Under the pieces are notes generated by a model. That model did not search any database, was not told the DNA's origin, and worked only from the letters and a program-made list of their open reading frames with translations. Shown piece by piece: positions 1-7,184 of a DNA stretch of 64,000 nt. Source of the stretch: Thiohalorhabdus sp. Cl-TMA (GTDB lineage: Bacteria; Pseudomonadota; Gammaproteobacteria; Thiohalorhabdales; Thiohalorhabdaceae); NCBI RefSeq assembly GCF_041821045.1, contig NZ_JBGUAW010000003.1, positions 248,001 through 312,000 on the forward strand, given 5' to 3'. The translations under genes and the position numbers were made by a program. Each line of letters opens with the position of its first letter. Position 1 is the first letter of the stretch.

Positions 1-1
1 G

Positions 2-571
2 GGCTACCGCATCGAGTACGGCGGCCAGTTCCGGGCGGCCCAGGAGTCCACCCGCGCCCTGCTGTGGATGGGGGCGGCGGTGCTGGCGGGGATCTTCCTG
101 CTGCTCTATGTGGCCTTCGACTCGGCGCGCGACGCCACCCTGGTCATGGTCAACCTGCCGCTGGCCCTGATCGGCGGCATCGCGGGGCTGTTCGCGGCCG
201 GCGGGGTGATCTCGGTGGCCACCCTGATCGGCTTCATCGCCCTGTTCGGCATCGCCACCCGAAACGGCGTCATGCTGGTGAGCCACATCCACACCCTGCG
301 CGGGCAGGAGGGCGAGGGGCCGCTGGCGGCGGTGCGCCGCGCCACCCTGGAGCGGCTGGTGCCGATCCTGATGACCGCCCTGTCCGCCGGCCTGGGGCTG
401 CTGCCCCTGGCCCTGAGCGCCGGGGAGCCGGGCAGCGAGATCCAGGCGCCCATGGCCTTGGTCATCCTGTTCGGGCTGCTGTCCTCCACCATCCTGAATA
501 TGGTGGTGCTCCCGGCGCTGTATCTGCGCTTCGGGGCGGCGAGCCGGACAGGCCGGGAGGGGACGGTTTAA
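2..571 (+). CDS. RND heavy-metal efflux pump, C-terminal part (CusA/CzcA type), truncated by window edge
   Basis: Only the last ~189 residues are present; the reading frame is open from base 2, so the gene starts left of the window. The visible part has four or five hydrophobic helices of the second RND membrane half and ends after a final helix and a short basic tail. The family consists of inner-membrane proton antiporters that, with a periplasmic adaptor and an outer-membrane channel, export Cu/Ag or Zn/Co/Cd. The copper genes that follow suggest Cu/Ag, but the substrate-defining methionines lie outside the window. Its stop overlaps the stop of the convergent methyltransferase gene by 4 bases within TTTAAA. 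Confidence 0.9.
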   Translation, partial: GYRIEYGGQFRAAQESTRALLWMGAAVLAGIFLLLYVAFDSARDATLVMVNLPLALIGGIAGLFAAGGVISVATLIGFIALFGIATRNGVMLVSHIHTLRGQEGEGPLAAVRRATLERLVPILMTALSAGLGLLPLALSAGEPGSEIQAPMALVILFGLLSSTILNMVVLPALYLRFGAASRTGREGTV

Positions 572-1143
572 ATCGGCGTCGAGGCGTCCTTGTGCAGGGA
601 CAGGGCGAGGAAGGCCCCAAAGGGCAGGTGGGCCGGGAGCATCCGCTCCAGGACGCGACCGACCGGTCCGGCATTGGGAGAGAAGATGACCGTGCCCCAG
701 CGTGTTGCGTCTGGGGCAGGAGAAAGTGCGCTGGACCAGGAGCGGGCCTCCCCGAGGCTGTCCCAACGGGCGTTGGCGTAGCCGCCGCGCCCGGCCTTTC
801 TACGGTGGAGCAGGCTGCGCCGGTTCAGCAGCCCCACCAGCACCGCCCTTCTCGCCACCCGCCACATCTCCGCCAGCGCCGCCTCCGGGTTGTCGATGAA
901 GCACAGGCTGGTTACCGCGGTCACCAGGTCGAAGGAGTGGTCGGCGAAAGGCAGGCTGATGGCCGTGCCCCGCACCCAGGGCAGCTCGGGGCTCCAGTGA
1001 CGGGTGTAGTCCAGCATGGCGGGGTCGGGGTCCAGCCCGGTAACTGCCAGCCCGGCCCCGGCGAAGCGCCGGGTGAAGTGGCCGGTACCGCAGCCCACAT
1101 CCAAGAGGGTCTCTCCGGACTGCGGCTGCAGCAGGCGGTGCAT
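568..1143 (-). CDS. Class I SAM-dependent methyltransferase, apparently 5'-truncated by an in-frame TGA
   Basis: The protein has the SAM-binding motif I (LLDVGCGTGHF), an acidic motif II (GLDPDP) and a motif with FIDNPEAALAEM, as in UbiE/type-11 methyltransferases. The open frame from ATG 1143 gives 191 residues. The same frame continues upstream through a TGA (1170..1168) to ATG 1218, which has a good AGGAGA site 5-6 bases before it. The upstream 16 codons and the stretch after the TGA read like the family's usual N-terminus, with TGA where a tryptophan is common. The gene may therefore be a nonsense allele, or be translated from 1143. The substrate is unknown. It converges on the RND gene. 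Confidence 0.75.
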   Translation of the reverse strand: MHRLLQPQSGETLLDVGCGTGHFTRRFAGAGLAVTGLDPDPAMLDYTRHWSPELPWVRGTAISLPFADHSFDLVTAVTSLCFIDNPEAALAEMWRVARRAVLVGLLNRRSLLHRRKAGRGGYANARWDSLGEARSWSSALSPAPDATRWGTVIFSPNAGPVGRVLERMLPAHLPFGAFLALSLHKDASTPI

Positions 1144-1167
1144 GAGCGTCGCCTCCCGCCCGGCGAT

Positions 1168-1170
1168 TCA
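1168..1170 (-). other. In-frame TGA interrupting the methyltransferase N-terminus
   Basis: Codon 17 of the frame opened by ATG 1218 is TGA. The frame on both sides is unchanged and encodes family-like sequence, so a single TGG to TGA change (or a sequencing error) explains it. Confidence 0.7.
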
Positions 1171-1329
1171 GACGCCGTGCGGGGTGTGGTACCAAGCCTC
1201 GTAGTCCGCCGCCTCCATGCGGTTCTCCTGCCTGATAGGGACGGGAGCGAGCTTAAACCGCGCAGCTTGAGCGGAGCCAGTGGGGAGAGGGGGCCTAGCT
1301 TTGCAGCGGGGCAGGAGGTGGCTTGTACA

Positions 1330-1355
1330 GGCGCCCCGGGGTGCTCCGGGGCGCC
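1330..1355 (-). terminator. GC-rich hairpin downstream of the Spy-like gene
   Basis: A perfect 10-bp stem (GGCGCCCCGG / CCGGGGCGCC) with a 6-base loop lies 32 bases after the Spy-like stop codon. No T-run follows on the minus strand, so it may be a weak terminator or an mRNA 3'-end stabiliser. Confidence 0.45.
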
Positions 1356-1386
1356 GGGTAGAGACGGGGCCGGAAGCTGCCGCCCG

Positions 1387-1926
1387 CTAGTGCTTGTACC
1401 CGTGCTTGGAGCCGTGCTTGCCGCCACCCATGTGCATTTTGTGCATGCGCTTCTTCATTTCCTGCAGCTTCTGCATCTGTTCCTGGTTGAGCACGCCCAT
1501 CATTTCGTTGCGGGTCTGGACCTTTCCCTGGAGCAGGGTTTTCTTCTTCTGGGCGATCTGTTCATAGATCTTGCCGACTTCTTCGGGGCTGGGCTGGTCC
1601 TTCTGCATCTCCTGGTAGAGCTGCCAGCGGAGCTGCATCATCTCCACCTTCATTCCGGCGCGCTGCTGGGCGTATTCCTTGTAGATATTCGCCATTTCCT
1701 GGACCTGGCCCTCGTCCAGGCCCAGGGCGCTCATGCCCTTCATCATCATGCCGTGGTCCATCATGTCCATGCCGTGGTCCGACATACCGCCTTCCATCAT
1801 ACCGTGGCCCATCATCATGCCGTGCAGCTCCCCGTGCTCGTAATCGTTCGCGAGGGCGGGGGCGGCCAGGGAAACCGCGGTTGCAGTGCCCAGGGAAACA
1901 AAAAGATTGCGGAATATTCGGTTCAT
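1387..1926 (-). CDS. Met/His-rich periplasmic Spy/CpxP-like metal-stress protein
   Basis: The 179-residue protein has a clear Sec signal peptide (basic MNR start, hydrophobic core, cleavage near ALA-ND). A region of about 40 residues very rich in Met, His and Asp-His follows, then a long helical segment with an LNQEQMQKLQEMKKRM stretch typical of LTxxQ-motif Spy/CpxP/ZraP proteins, and a His/Lys/Gly tail. The family acts as periplasmic chaperones or metal buffers under envelope and Zn/Cu stress. The Met-rich head suits Cu(I) or Ag(I). It lies just downstream of copB on the same strand, about 137 bases away. GGAGG precedes the ATG. Confidence 0.8.
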   Translation of the reverse strand: MNRIFRNLFVSLGTATAVSLAAPALANDYEHGELHGMMMGHGMMEGGMSDHGMDMMDHGMMMKGMSALGLDEGQVQEMANIYKEYAQQRAGMKVEMMQLRWQLYQEMQKDQPSPEEVGKIYEQIAQKKKTLLQGKVQTRNEMMGVLNQEQMQKLQEMKKRMHKMHMGGGKHGSKHGYKH

Positions 1927-2063
1927 GGCCCATTTCCTCCCGTGTAGCGGCGAATTGTTCCGGGCAACAAAGCTTCTTCGGGCTTCCTTACCACCCTGTG
2001 CAAAGTGCTTTTCCGTGGTCCAGAAGGGAAGTCCCTGCTCCTATCCTCTTTGCCCGGAGCCCG

Positions 2064-4142
2064 TCAGGGGGCCTGCGCGGCGTCTCCCTTGGGCTGGAAC
2101 CGTTCCAGCAGCTTGGCGTTGACGGCGACGATCACCGTGGAGGCGGACATCACCGCCGCCCCCACCGCCGGGGGCATGAGGAGCCCGGCCCAGTAAAGGG
2201 CACCGGCGGCTAGGGGGATAGCGACGATGTTGTAGCCGGCCGCCCACCACAGATTCTGGATCATTTTGCGATAGGTGGCGGCGGACAGCTCCGCCACCGC
2301 CGCCACGTCGCGGGGGTCGGAGTTCACCAGCACGATGTCGGCGGATTCCACGGCCACGTCGGTACCGGCCCCGATGGCGATGCCCAGATCGGCCTCCACA
2401 AGGGCAGGGGCGTCGTTGACGCCGTCACCCACCATGGCGACGGTCAGGCCACGGTCCTTCACCTCGCGGATCTGTTTGGCCTTCTGGTCCGGCAGCACCT
2501 CGGCGAAATAGTCGTCGAGGCCCAGCTCGCCGGCCACGGAGCGGGCCACCTGCTGGGAGTCGCCGGTGAGCATCATGCACTGGATCCCCAGGGCCTTGAG
2601 GCGGTCGATGGCCTGCCGCGATTCCTCGCGGACGATGTCGGCGAGGGCCACGGCCCCCACCGCCTCGTTATCCCGCACCACATAGACCACCGTGTGGCCG
2701 TCGGCGGCGAGCCGCTCCGGACGGTCACTGTTCACGGCCAAGCCCTGGCGTTCCACGTAGCCGGGGCTGACCACGCGAACGGTGGCCTCGCCCACCTCGG
2801 CCTCCACGCCCTCGCCGGGCAGGTTCCGGAATTCCCCCGGTTGTTGGATGGTCAGCCCCCGGTCCTGGGCGCCGCGGACGATGCCGCGGGCGATGGGGTG
2901 CTCCGACTGGCCCTCCAGGGCGGCGGCCAGGGCCAGCGCCTCGTTCTCATCCAGGCCTCCGAGGGCCACCACCTCGCTGACCCCGAAGCGCCCTTCGGTG
3001 AGGGTGCCGGTCTTATCGAAGACGATGGCGTCCAGGTCCCGGGCGCGCTCGAAGGCGGCGCGATCGCGGATCAGTAGCCCGTTCTTGGCCGATTTGGTGG
3101 TGGAGACCGCCACCACTAACGGCACCGCCAGGCCGAGGGCGTGGGGGCAGGTGATGACCATGACCGTGACCATGCGCTCCAGGGAGAAATCGAAGGCGTA
3201 GCCGGCCGCCAGCCAGGCCGCCAGGGTGACCGCCCCCACGGTGAGCGCGATGTAGGTGAGCCATGCGGCGGCGCGGTTGGCCAGGTCCTGGGTTCGGGAG
3301 CGGGACTGCTGGGCCTGGCGGACCATGTCGATGACCTGGGAGAGGTAGGTATCGGCCCCGGTCTTCTCGATCTCCAGGGTCAGCGCCCCCTCGCCGTTCA
3401 CGGAGCCGCCGATGGCCTCATCGCCCGGGCCCTTGCTCACGGGTTTCGATTCGCCGGTGAGCATGGACTCGTTGAGGCTGGAGGTGCCTTCCTCGATGAC
3501 CCCGTCGGTGGGGATCTTCTCGCCGGGCTTCACCAGCACCCGGTCCCCGGGAGAAAGGTCCTCCACGGAGACTTCCTCGGGGTCCCCTCCCTTGGTGAGC
3601 CGGTGGGCGGTGGCGGGCATGAGCTTGACCAGGGCCTCCAGCGCCCCCGAGGCGCCCATTACCGAGCGCATCTCGATCCAGTGCCCCAGCAGCATCACGT
3701 CCACCAGGGTGGCGAGCTCCCAGAAGAACACCCTGCCGGAGAGGCCGAATACCACCGCCGAGGAGTAGAGGGAGGCCACGCTGATGGCCAGGGCGATCAG
3801 GGTCATCATGCCCGGCTGGCCTTGTTTCAGCTCCGAGGTCAGGCCGGTAAGGAATGGCCAGCCACCGTAGAAGAAGACGCCCACCGAAAGGGCGAACAGG
3901 ACGTACCCGTCTCCCGAAAAGGCCAGGGTTTCGGTCAGTCCCAGGAAGGACTGGATCATGGGAGAAAGGGCCAGGATGGGGACGGTCAGGGCCAGCGAGA
4001 CCCAGAACCGTTGCCGGAAATCGGCGATCATGGCGTCATGGGCATGATCTCCGTGGGCCCGGCCGCCGTTGCCGTGATCACCGGTGGCGCGGGGCGCACG
4101 GGCATGCTGGTCGGCTTGCGTGGAAGTGGTTGAAGGCTGCAA
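2064..4142 (-). CDS. copB: Copper-translocating P1B-type ATPase, CPH type (CopB)
   Basis: A 692-residue P-type ATPase. It lacks CxxC heavy-metal domains and instead has a His/Asp-rich N-terminal tail, as CopB does. The transmembrane metal motif is CPH (residues 332-334) rather than CPC; the phosphorylated aspartate is in DKTGT at about 376, followed by the SEHP and GDGVND motifs. CPH ATPases usually export Cu(II) or Ag from the cytoplasm. The start is a TTG backed by a strong GGAGG five bases upstream. Only 18 bases separate it from the upstream glycosidase gene, so the two are probably co-transcribed even though the functions look unrelated. Confidence 0.93.
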   Translation of the reverse strand: MQPSTTSTQADQHARAPRATGDHGNGGRAHGDHAHDAMIADFRQRFWVSLALTVPILALSPMIQSFLGLTETLAFSGDGYVLFALSVGVFFYGGWPFLTGLTSELKQGQPGMMTLIALAISVASLYSSAVVFGLSGRVFFWELATLVDVMLLGHWIEMRSVMGASGALEALVKLMPATAHRLTKGGDPEEVSVEDLSPGDRVLVKPGEKIPTDGVIEEGTSSLNESMLTGESKPVSKGPGDEAIGGSVNGEGALTLEIEKTGADTYLSQVIDMVRQAQQSRSRTQDLANRAAAWLTYIALTVGAVTLAAWLAAGYAFDFSLERMVTVMVITCPHALGLAVPLVVAVSTTKSAKNGLLIRDRAAFERARDLDAIVFDKTGTLTEGRFGVSEVVALGGLDENEALALAAALEGQSEHPIARGIVRGAQDRGLTIQQPGEFRNLPGEGVEAEVGEATVRVVSPGYVERQGLAVNSDRPERLAADGHTVVYVVRDNEAVGAVALADIVREESRQAIDRLKALGIQCMMLTGDSQQVARSVAGELGLDDYFAEVLPDQKAKQIREVKDRGLTVAMVGDGVNDAPALVEADLGIAIGAGTDVAVESADIVLVNSDPRDVAAVAELSAATYRKMIQNLWWAAGYNIVAIPLAAGALYWAGLLMPPAVGAAVMSASTVIVAVNAKLLERFQPKGDAAQAP

Positions 4143-4160
4143 AGCTTCCTCCGGCAGGTG

Positions 4161-5414
4161 CTATCGGAATACCGGCCGTCCCTCCAGGGCATGGTGGGCC
4201 ATGAGGGAGCCGGCCGCGCTCCAGGCCTGGTGCTGGTTTCCTCCGGCGGTTAGCTGTCGTCCGTGCACGTACTCCGGGAAGGACCAGGACGCCCCGGCCA
4301 TGGGCAGGGCGTTGGCGCGGTCAATGGCCTCGGTGACCCGCAGGGCCTGCTCGGTCCGGCCGCGATGGGCCAGGTCGGCCGCGTGAAAGCCCGAGAGCAT
4401 GGGCCACAGCCCGCCGTTATGGTACTCGTGCGGCTGGTTCTTGAAGGAATAGGAGAAGGTCATCTGCAGCTCCTCCCATTCCTCGTCGCGGGGAGTGATG
4501 ACCGGGTGGAAGGCCGGCGCCAGCGGCAGCTCCTCGGGAAGGATGCCGTCCAGATAGGCGTCCACGCTTCCCTGCTGGGTGGGGTCGGCGATACCGAGAA
4601 GGGAGGCCAGGAGGTTGGCGAACGCGTCGAATCGGTAGCCGTAGCCCGAGGGGGAGAAGAAGGGCAGCCAATACCGGCCGTGGCAGAAGCAGGCCGCTTC
4701 CCGGCCCTTTTCCCAGAGGATCTCGTGGTAGGCGTCCGGGGGCGGCTCGGCATCCCTCTCGGGGAACCAGTAATTGGCCCGGATCAGATGGTGGAGCCGC
4801 GCCCGTTTTTCCTCCAGAGGGTGGTCCGCCGAGCCGTGCAGTGCCTGATGGATGCGGCACAGCTCCGATTGGGCCTGGAGATAGAGGAGCTGGTCGTAGA
4901 GGACGTAGCCGTGCTGCAGGTATTCGTCCGCCCAGTCGCCCGTCTGGGGCACGTGGAGCAGGCCCCGGTTGTTCATCTCCCAGGCCCCGAGCAGGAACTG
5001 GACCCGTTCCAGGTGCGGCGTGATGGCATCCAGAAAGCCGTCGTCACCGGTCGCCCGCCAATACTGCCCGCAGCCGACCACGAACCAGAGGTCGGCGTCC
5101 ACCCGTCCGGCCGTTCCGCCGTAGCTGATACGGTCGGCGCGGGGGTCCACGTTGCTGGGGATTTCCCCGTGGCGCCCCTGGTAGCGGGCAAGGGTGCTCA
5201 GCGTCCGCCGGAAGGTGTCGATCAGCCCCTCGTCCCCGGTCATCAGGGCCGCCAGCCCCACGATGCCGCCATCCCGGGCCCAGACGCGCTGGTAATTGTC
5301 CTGTTTCACGGGGCTGGCGAGGAACCCGGACGGGGAGCTGCAGCTCCGGAGAAGCGCGAGGGCCCTGCGGTAGCCGTCGTCCTCCATGGCTTTCCTGCTC
5401 TCGGTGACTCCCAT
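4161..5414 (-). CDS. (Alpha/alpha)6-barrel glycoside hydrolase, GH100/GH15-like or debranching type
   Basis: About 417 residues. Motifs such as NYQRVWARDGGIV, YGGTAGRVDADLWFVV and YHNGGLWPMLSGF resemble neutral/alkaline invertases and amylo-alpha-1,6-glucosidase-like six-hairpin hydrolases. In this fold, the Asp in the WARD loop and a later Glu act in catalysis. No signal peptide is seen, so it is likely cytoplasmic and acts on sucrose or an alpha-glucan. Family assignment between GH100 and GH15/debranching enzymes is uncertain. The start could also be ATG 5387, which has a better AGGA spacing. It precedes copB in the same transcription direction. Confidence 0.7.
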   Translation of the reverse strand: MGVTESRKAMEDDGYRRALALLRSCSSPSGFLASPVKQDNYQRVWARDGGIVGLAALMTGDEGLIDTFRRTLSTLARYQGRHGEIPSNVDPRADRISYGGTAGRVDADLWFVVGCGQYWRATGDDGFLDAITPHLERVQFLLGAWEMNNRGLLHVPQTGDWADEYLQHGYVLYDQLLYLQAQSELCRIHQALHGSADHPLEEKRARLHHLIRANYWFPERDAEPPPDAYHEILWEKGREAACFCHGRYWLPFFSPSGYGYRFDAFANLLASLLGIADPTQQGSVDAYLDGILPEELPLAPAFHPVITPRDEEWEELQMTFSYSFKNQPHEYHNGGLWPMLSGFHAADLAHRGRTEQALRVTEAIDRANALPMAGASWSFPEYVHGRQLTAGGNQHQAWSAAGSLMAHHALEGRPVFR

Positions 5415-5626
5415 GCCTCCAGGGTATATGGTGCGGCCTGGAGGCCTACCAGGATGGACCCGCATCCCCGTAGGGCCTCGCGGCCTGTTCTCCGCGGCGG
5501 CGGCAACGGCGCGGGGGTGGCGTACCGGCGGGTGTTTGCTGCACATTGCGGATAAAGGTGTCCGGACCGGTGATGCCGGCACCGGGCGCCCGACACCCGG
5601 CGTGAGCCGAAGGACGACAGCCCACC

Positions 5627-6571
5627 ATGAAGACCCTGCTTCTGCTCCTGCTTATCACGCTATCCGAAGCCACCATCGGTGTTTTCGTGAAGCTCGTCGA
5701 TGGCCGGATCCCCATTCAGACCCTCAATTTCTACGCCCTGGCCTTCGCCGCGGCGTTCCTCATGGCGGCCCTGCCGCTGGCCACCGGACAGTCCCCGCGC
5801 TTTCCCCGGGACAATGTTAAGGACACCGTGATCATCGGGGCACTGATTGCCCTGCAGATCAGCGTGTTCAACTTCGCAATGACCCTGGCGCCCATCGCCA
5901 ACGTGGTGATCTTCTGGAGCGTGGCGCCCTTCTTCACCTTTATCTTCTCCGCCGTCTTCCTCGGCGAGAAGGCGCGCAAGAGCTATATCCTGATCTTCGC
6001 CCTGGCCCTTACCGGCATCGTCCTGGCCAAACCGCTCGAGGGGGGCAACATGGCCGGCAACCTCGTGGCGCTGGGCGACGGCGCCATCTATGCGGCCATG
6101 GTCACCTACATGCGCCACGAGGGGAAAACCGAGGCGGGCAACGACATCGCCTGGTCCATGCTGACCGGGGCGCTGCTGCTCTCGCCCGCGCCCTTGCTGT
6201 TTGGTCCGGGCGCCGTCGGGGCCATGATCCCGTACCCCACCCTCGGGGCTTCCCTGCCGGTGATGTTGTGGGCGGCCTGCCTGGGGATCGTCTCCACCGG
6301 CTTCGCCTATTTCGGCATCTCCATCGTCCTGAAGCGACTCCGCGCCAATGCCTACGCGCTCGTCGACATCATCGTCTCTCCGGTGGTGGCCTCCCTGCTG
6401 GGGTATCTGGTCTTCGGCGAGGTGCCCGCCGGGAGCACCATCTACGGGGGAGCTATCCTGCTGGGTGCCGGGTTCTGGCTGACCCTGGAGATGTCGCGGG
6501 GCCGGGAGAGCCAGGCCGTGCATCCCGATCAGTGCGCATCGGGAAGCCGGGCCGTCTCCTCCCGGGCATAG
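5627..6571 (+). CDS. EamA/DMT-family drug-metabolite transporter
   Basis: 314 residues with about ten hydrophobic helices in two EamA repeats, including the conserved run around NFAMTLAPIANVVIFWSVAPFF in repeat 1 and LRANAYALVDIIVSPVVASLLGYLVFGE in repeat 2. Such inner-membrane proteins export or import small metabolites, but the substrate cannot be read from sequence. It is divergent from the glycosidase gene, with about 210 bases between the likely starts holding both promoters. The last ~25 residues are polar and non-conserved. Confidence 0.88.
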   Translation: MKTLLLLLLITLSEATIGVFVKLVDGRIPIQTLNFYALAFAAAFLMAALPLATGQSPRFPRDNVKDTVIIGALIALQISVFNFAMTLAPIANVVIFWSVAPFFTFIFSAVFLGEKARKSYILIFALALTGIVLAKPLEGGNMAGNLVALGDGAIYAAMVTYMRHEGKTEAGNDIAWSMLTGALLLSPAPLLFGPGAVGAMIPYPTLGASLPVMLWAACLGIVSTGFAYFGISIVLKRLRANAYALVDIIVSPVVASLLGYLVFGEVPAGSTIYGGAILLGAGFWLTLEMSRGRESQAVHPDQCASGSRAVSSRA

Positions 6572-6588
6572 GGGTCGGCGGGAACTCC

Positions 6589-6627
6589 TTGACCTGGCCG
6601 TGGTCTCAAGTTTACAACTTGTTGTAA
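6589..6627 (+). promoter_or_regulatory. Putative promoter and dyad operator of the CueR-like gene
   Basis: TTGACC at 6589-6594 could be a -35 element. A perfect inverted repeat, TTACAAC-TT-GTTGTAA (6612-6627), lies 36 bases before the ATG. This position fits autoregulation by the MerR-family protein, although the dyad does not match the classic CueR site. Confidence 0.5.
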
Positions 6628-6662
6628 GGTTGAGGCTCACCGCATAGAGGGGAGGAGTGCCC

Positions 6663-7070
6663 ATGTCCACCATGACCATCGGCCAGCTGGCGGGTGAGCT
6701 GGGGCTGGCCACGGAGACCCTGCGCTACTACGAGCGTCGCGGGCTGGTAATCCCGAGCGGGCGTTCGGGATCCGGCTATCGCCTGTACGGGGAAGACGCC
6801 CGGGAGCGGCTGCGCTTCATCCGCCGGGCGCAGGCCCTGGGCTTCAGCCTCGACGAGGTGGCGGAGCTGCTGGCCATGTCCGACAGTCCCCAAGCCGGCG
6901 CCGGCGAGGTGAAGGCGCTCACCGATAACCGAATCGCCGACATCGAGGCACGGATCCGGGACCTGGAGCATCTGCGCGACGGCCTCAAGGCGCTCTCCGA
7001 GCAGTGTCCGGGGCACGGCTCCACTGCGGACTGCCCCATCCTGAGCGCCCTGAACCGGGACGATGAGTAG
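6663..7070 (+). CDS. cueR: CueR/HmrR-type MerR-family Cu(I)-responsive regulator
   Basis: 135 residues from ATG 6663 (GGAGGAG just upstream), the same length as CueR. The N-terminal winged helix has the MerR signature LATETLRYYERRGLV, followed by a dimerisation helix. Near the C-terminus two cysteines (C115 and C124, in CPGHG...DCPI) match the Cu(I)/Ag(I)-binding loop of CueR, with one extra residue between them. Such proteins twist overlong promoters of copper-export genes when Cu(I) binds. It precedes copA directly and probably controls it. Confidence 0.88.
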   Translation: MSTMTIGQLAGELGLATETLRYYERRGLVIPSGRSGSGYRLYGEDARERLRFIRRAQALGFSLDEVAELLAMSDSPQAGAGEVKALTDNRIADIEARIRDLEHLRDGLKALSEQCPGHGSTADCPILSALNRDDE

Positions 7071-7088
7071 AAGAACCGGAACGTAGTC

Positions 7089-7118
7089 CTGTAGGAGCGA
7101 CCTCCAGGTCGCGATACT
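7089..7118. repeat. REP-like palindrome, copy 1
   Basis: CTGTAGGAGCGACCT-CC-AGGTCGCGA contains a perfect 7-bp stem (7097-7103 / 7106-7112). It has the GTAGGAGCG head and CGCGA tail common to REP elements of gammaproteobacteria. A related copy lies near 22104. Confidence 0.6.
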
Positions 7119-7184
7119 TGAACGGGCACGTTGGGAATTGCTGCTGAATCAATGGGCGGCTTGCTCCCCATGGGAGGGAAACGC

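Noticed and set aside
1168-1170. Selenocysteine reading of the TGA in the methyltransferase
   Set aside because: The family has Trp, not Cys, at this place, there is no clear SECIS hairpin downstream, and no other selenoprotein gene is in the window despite selD.
64-1947. 627-residue plus-strand open frame
   Set aside because: It runs antisense or out of frame through the RND tail, the methyltransferase and the Spy-like gene; composition is Arg/Gly/Ala/Pro-rich, as expected from GC-driven shadow frames.
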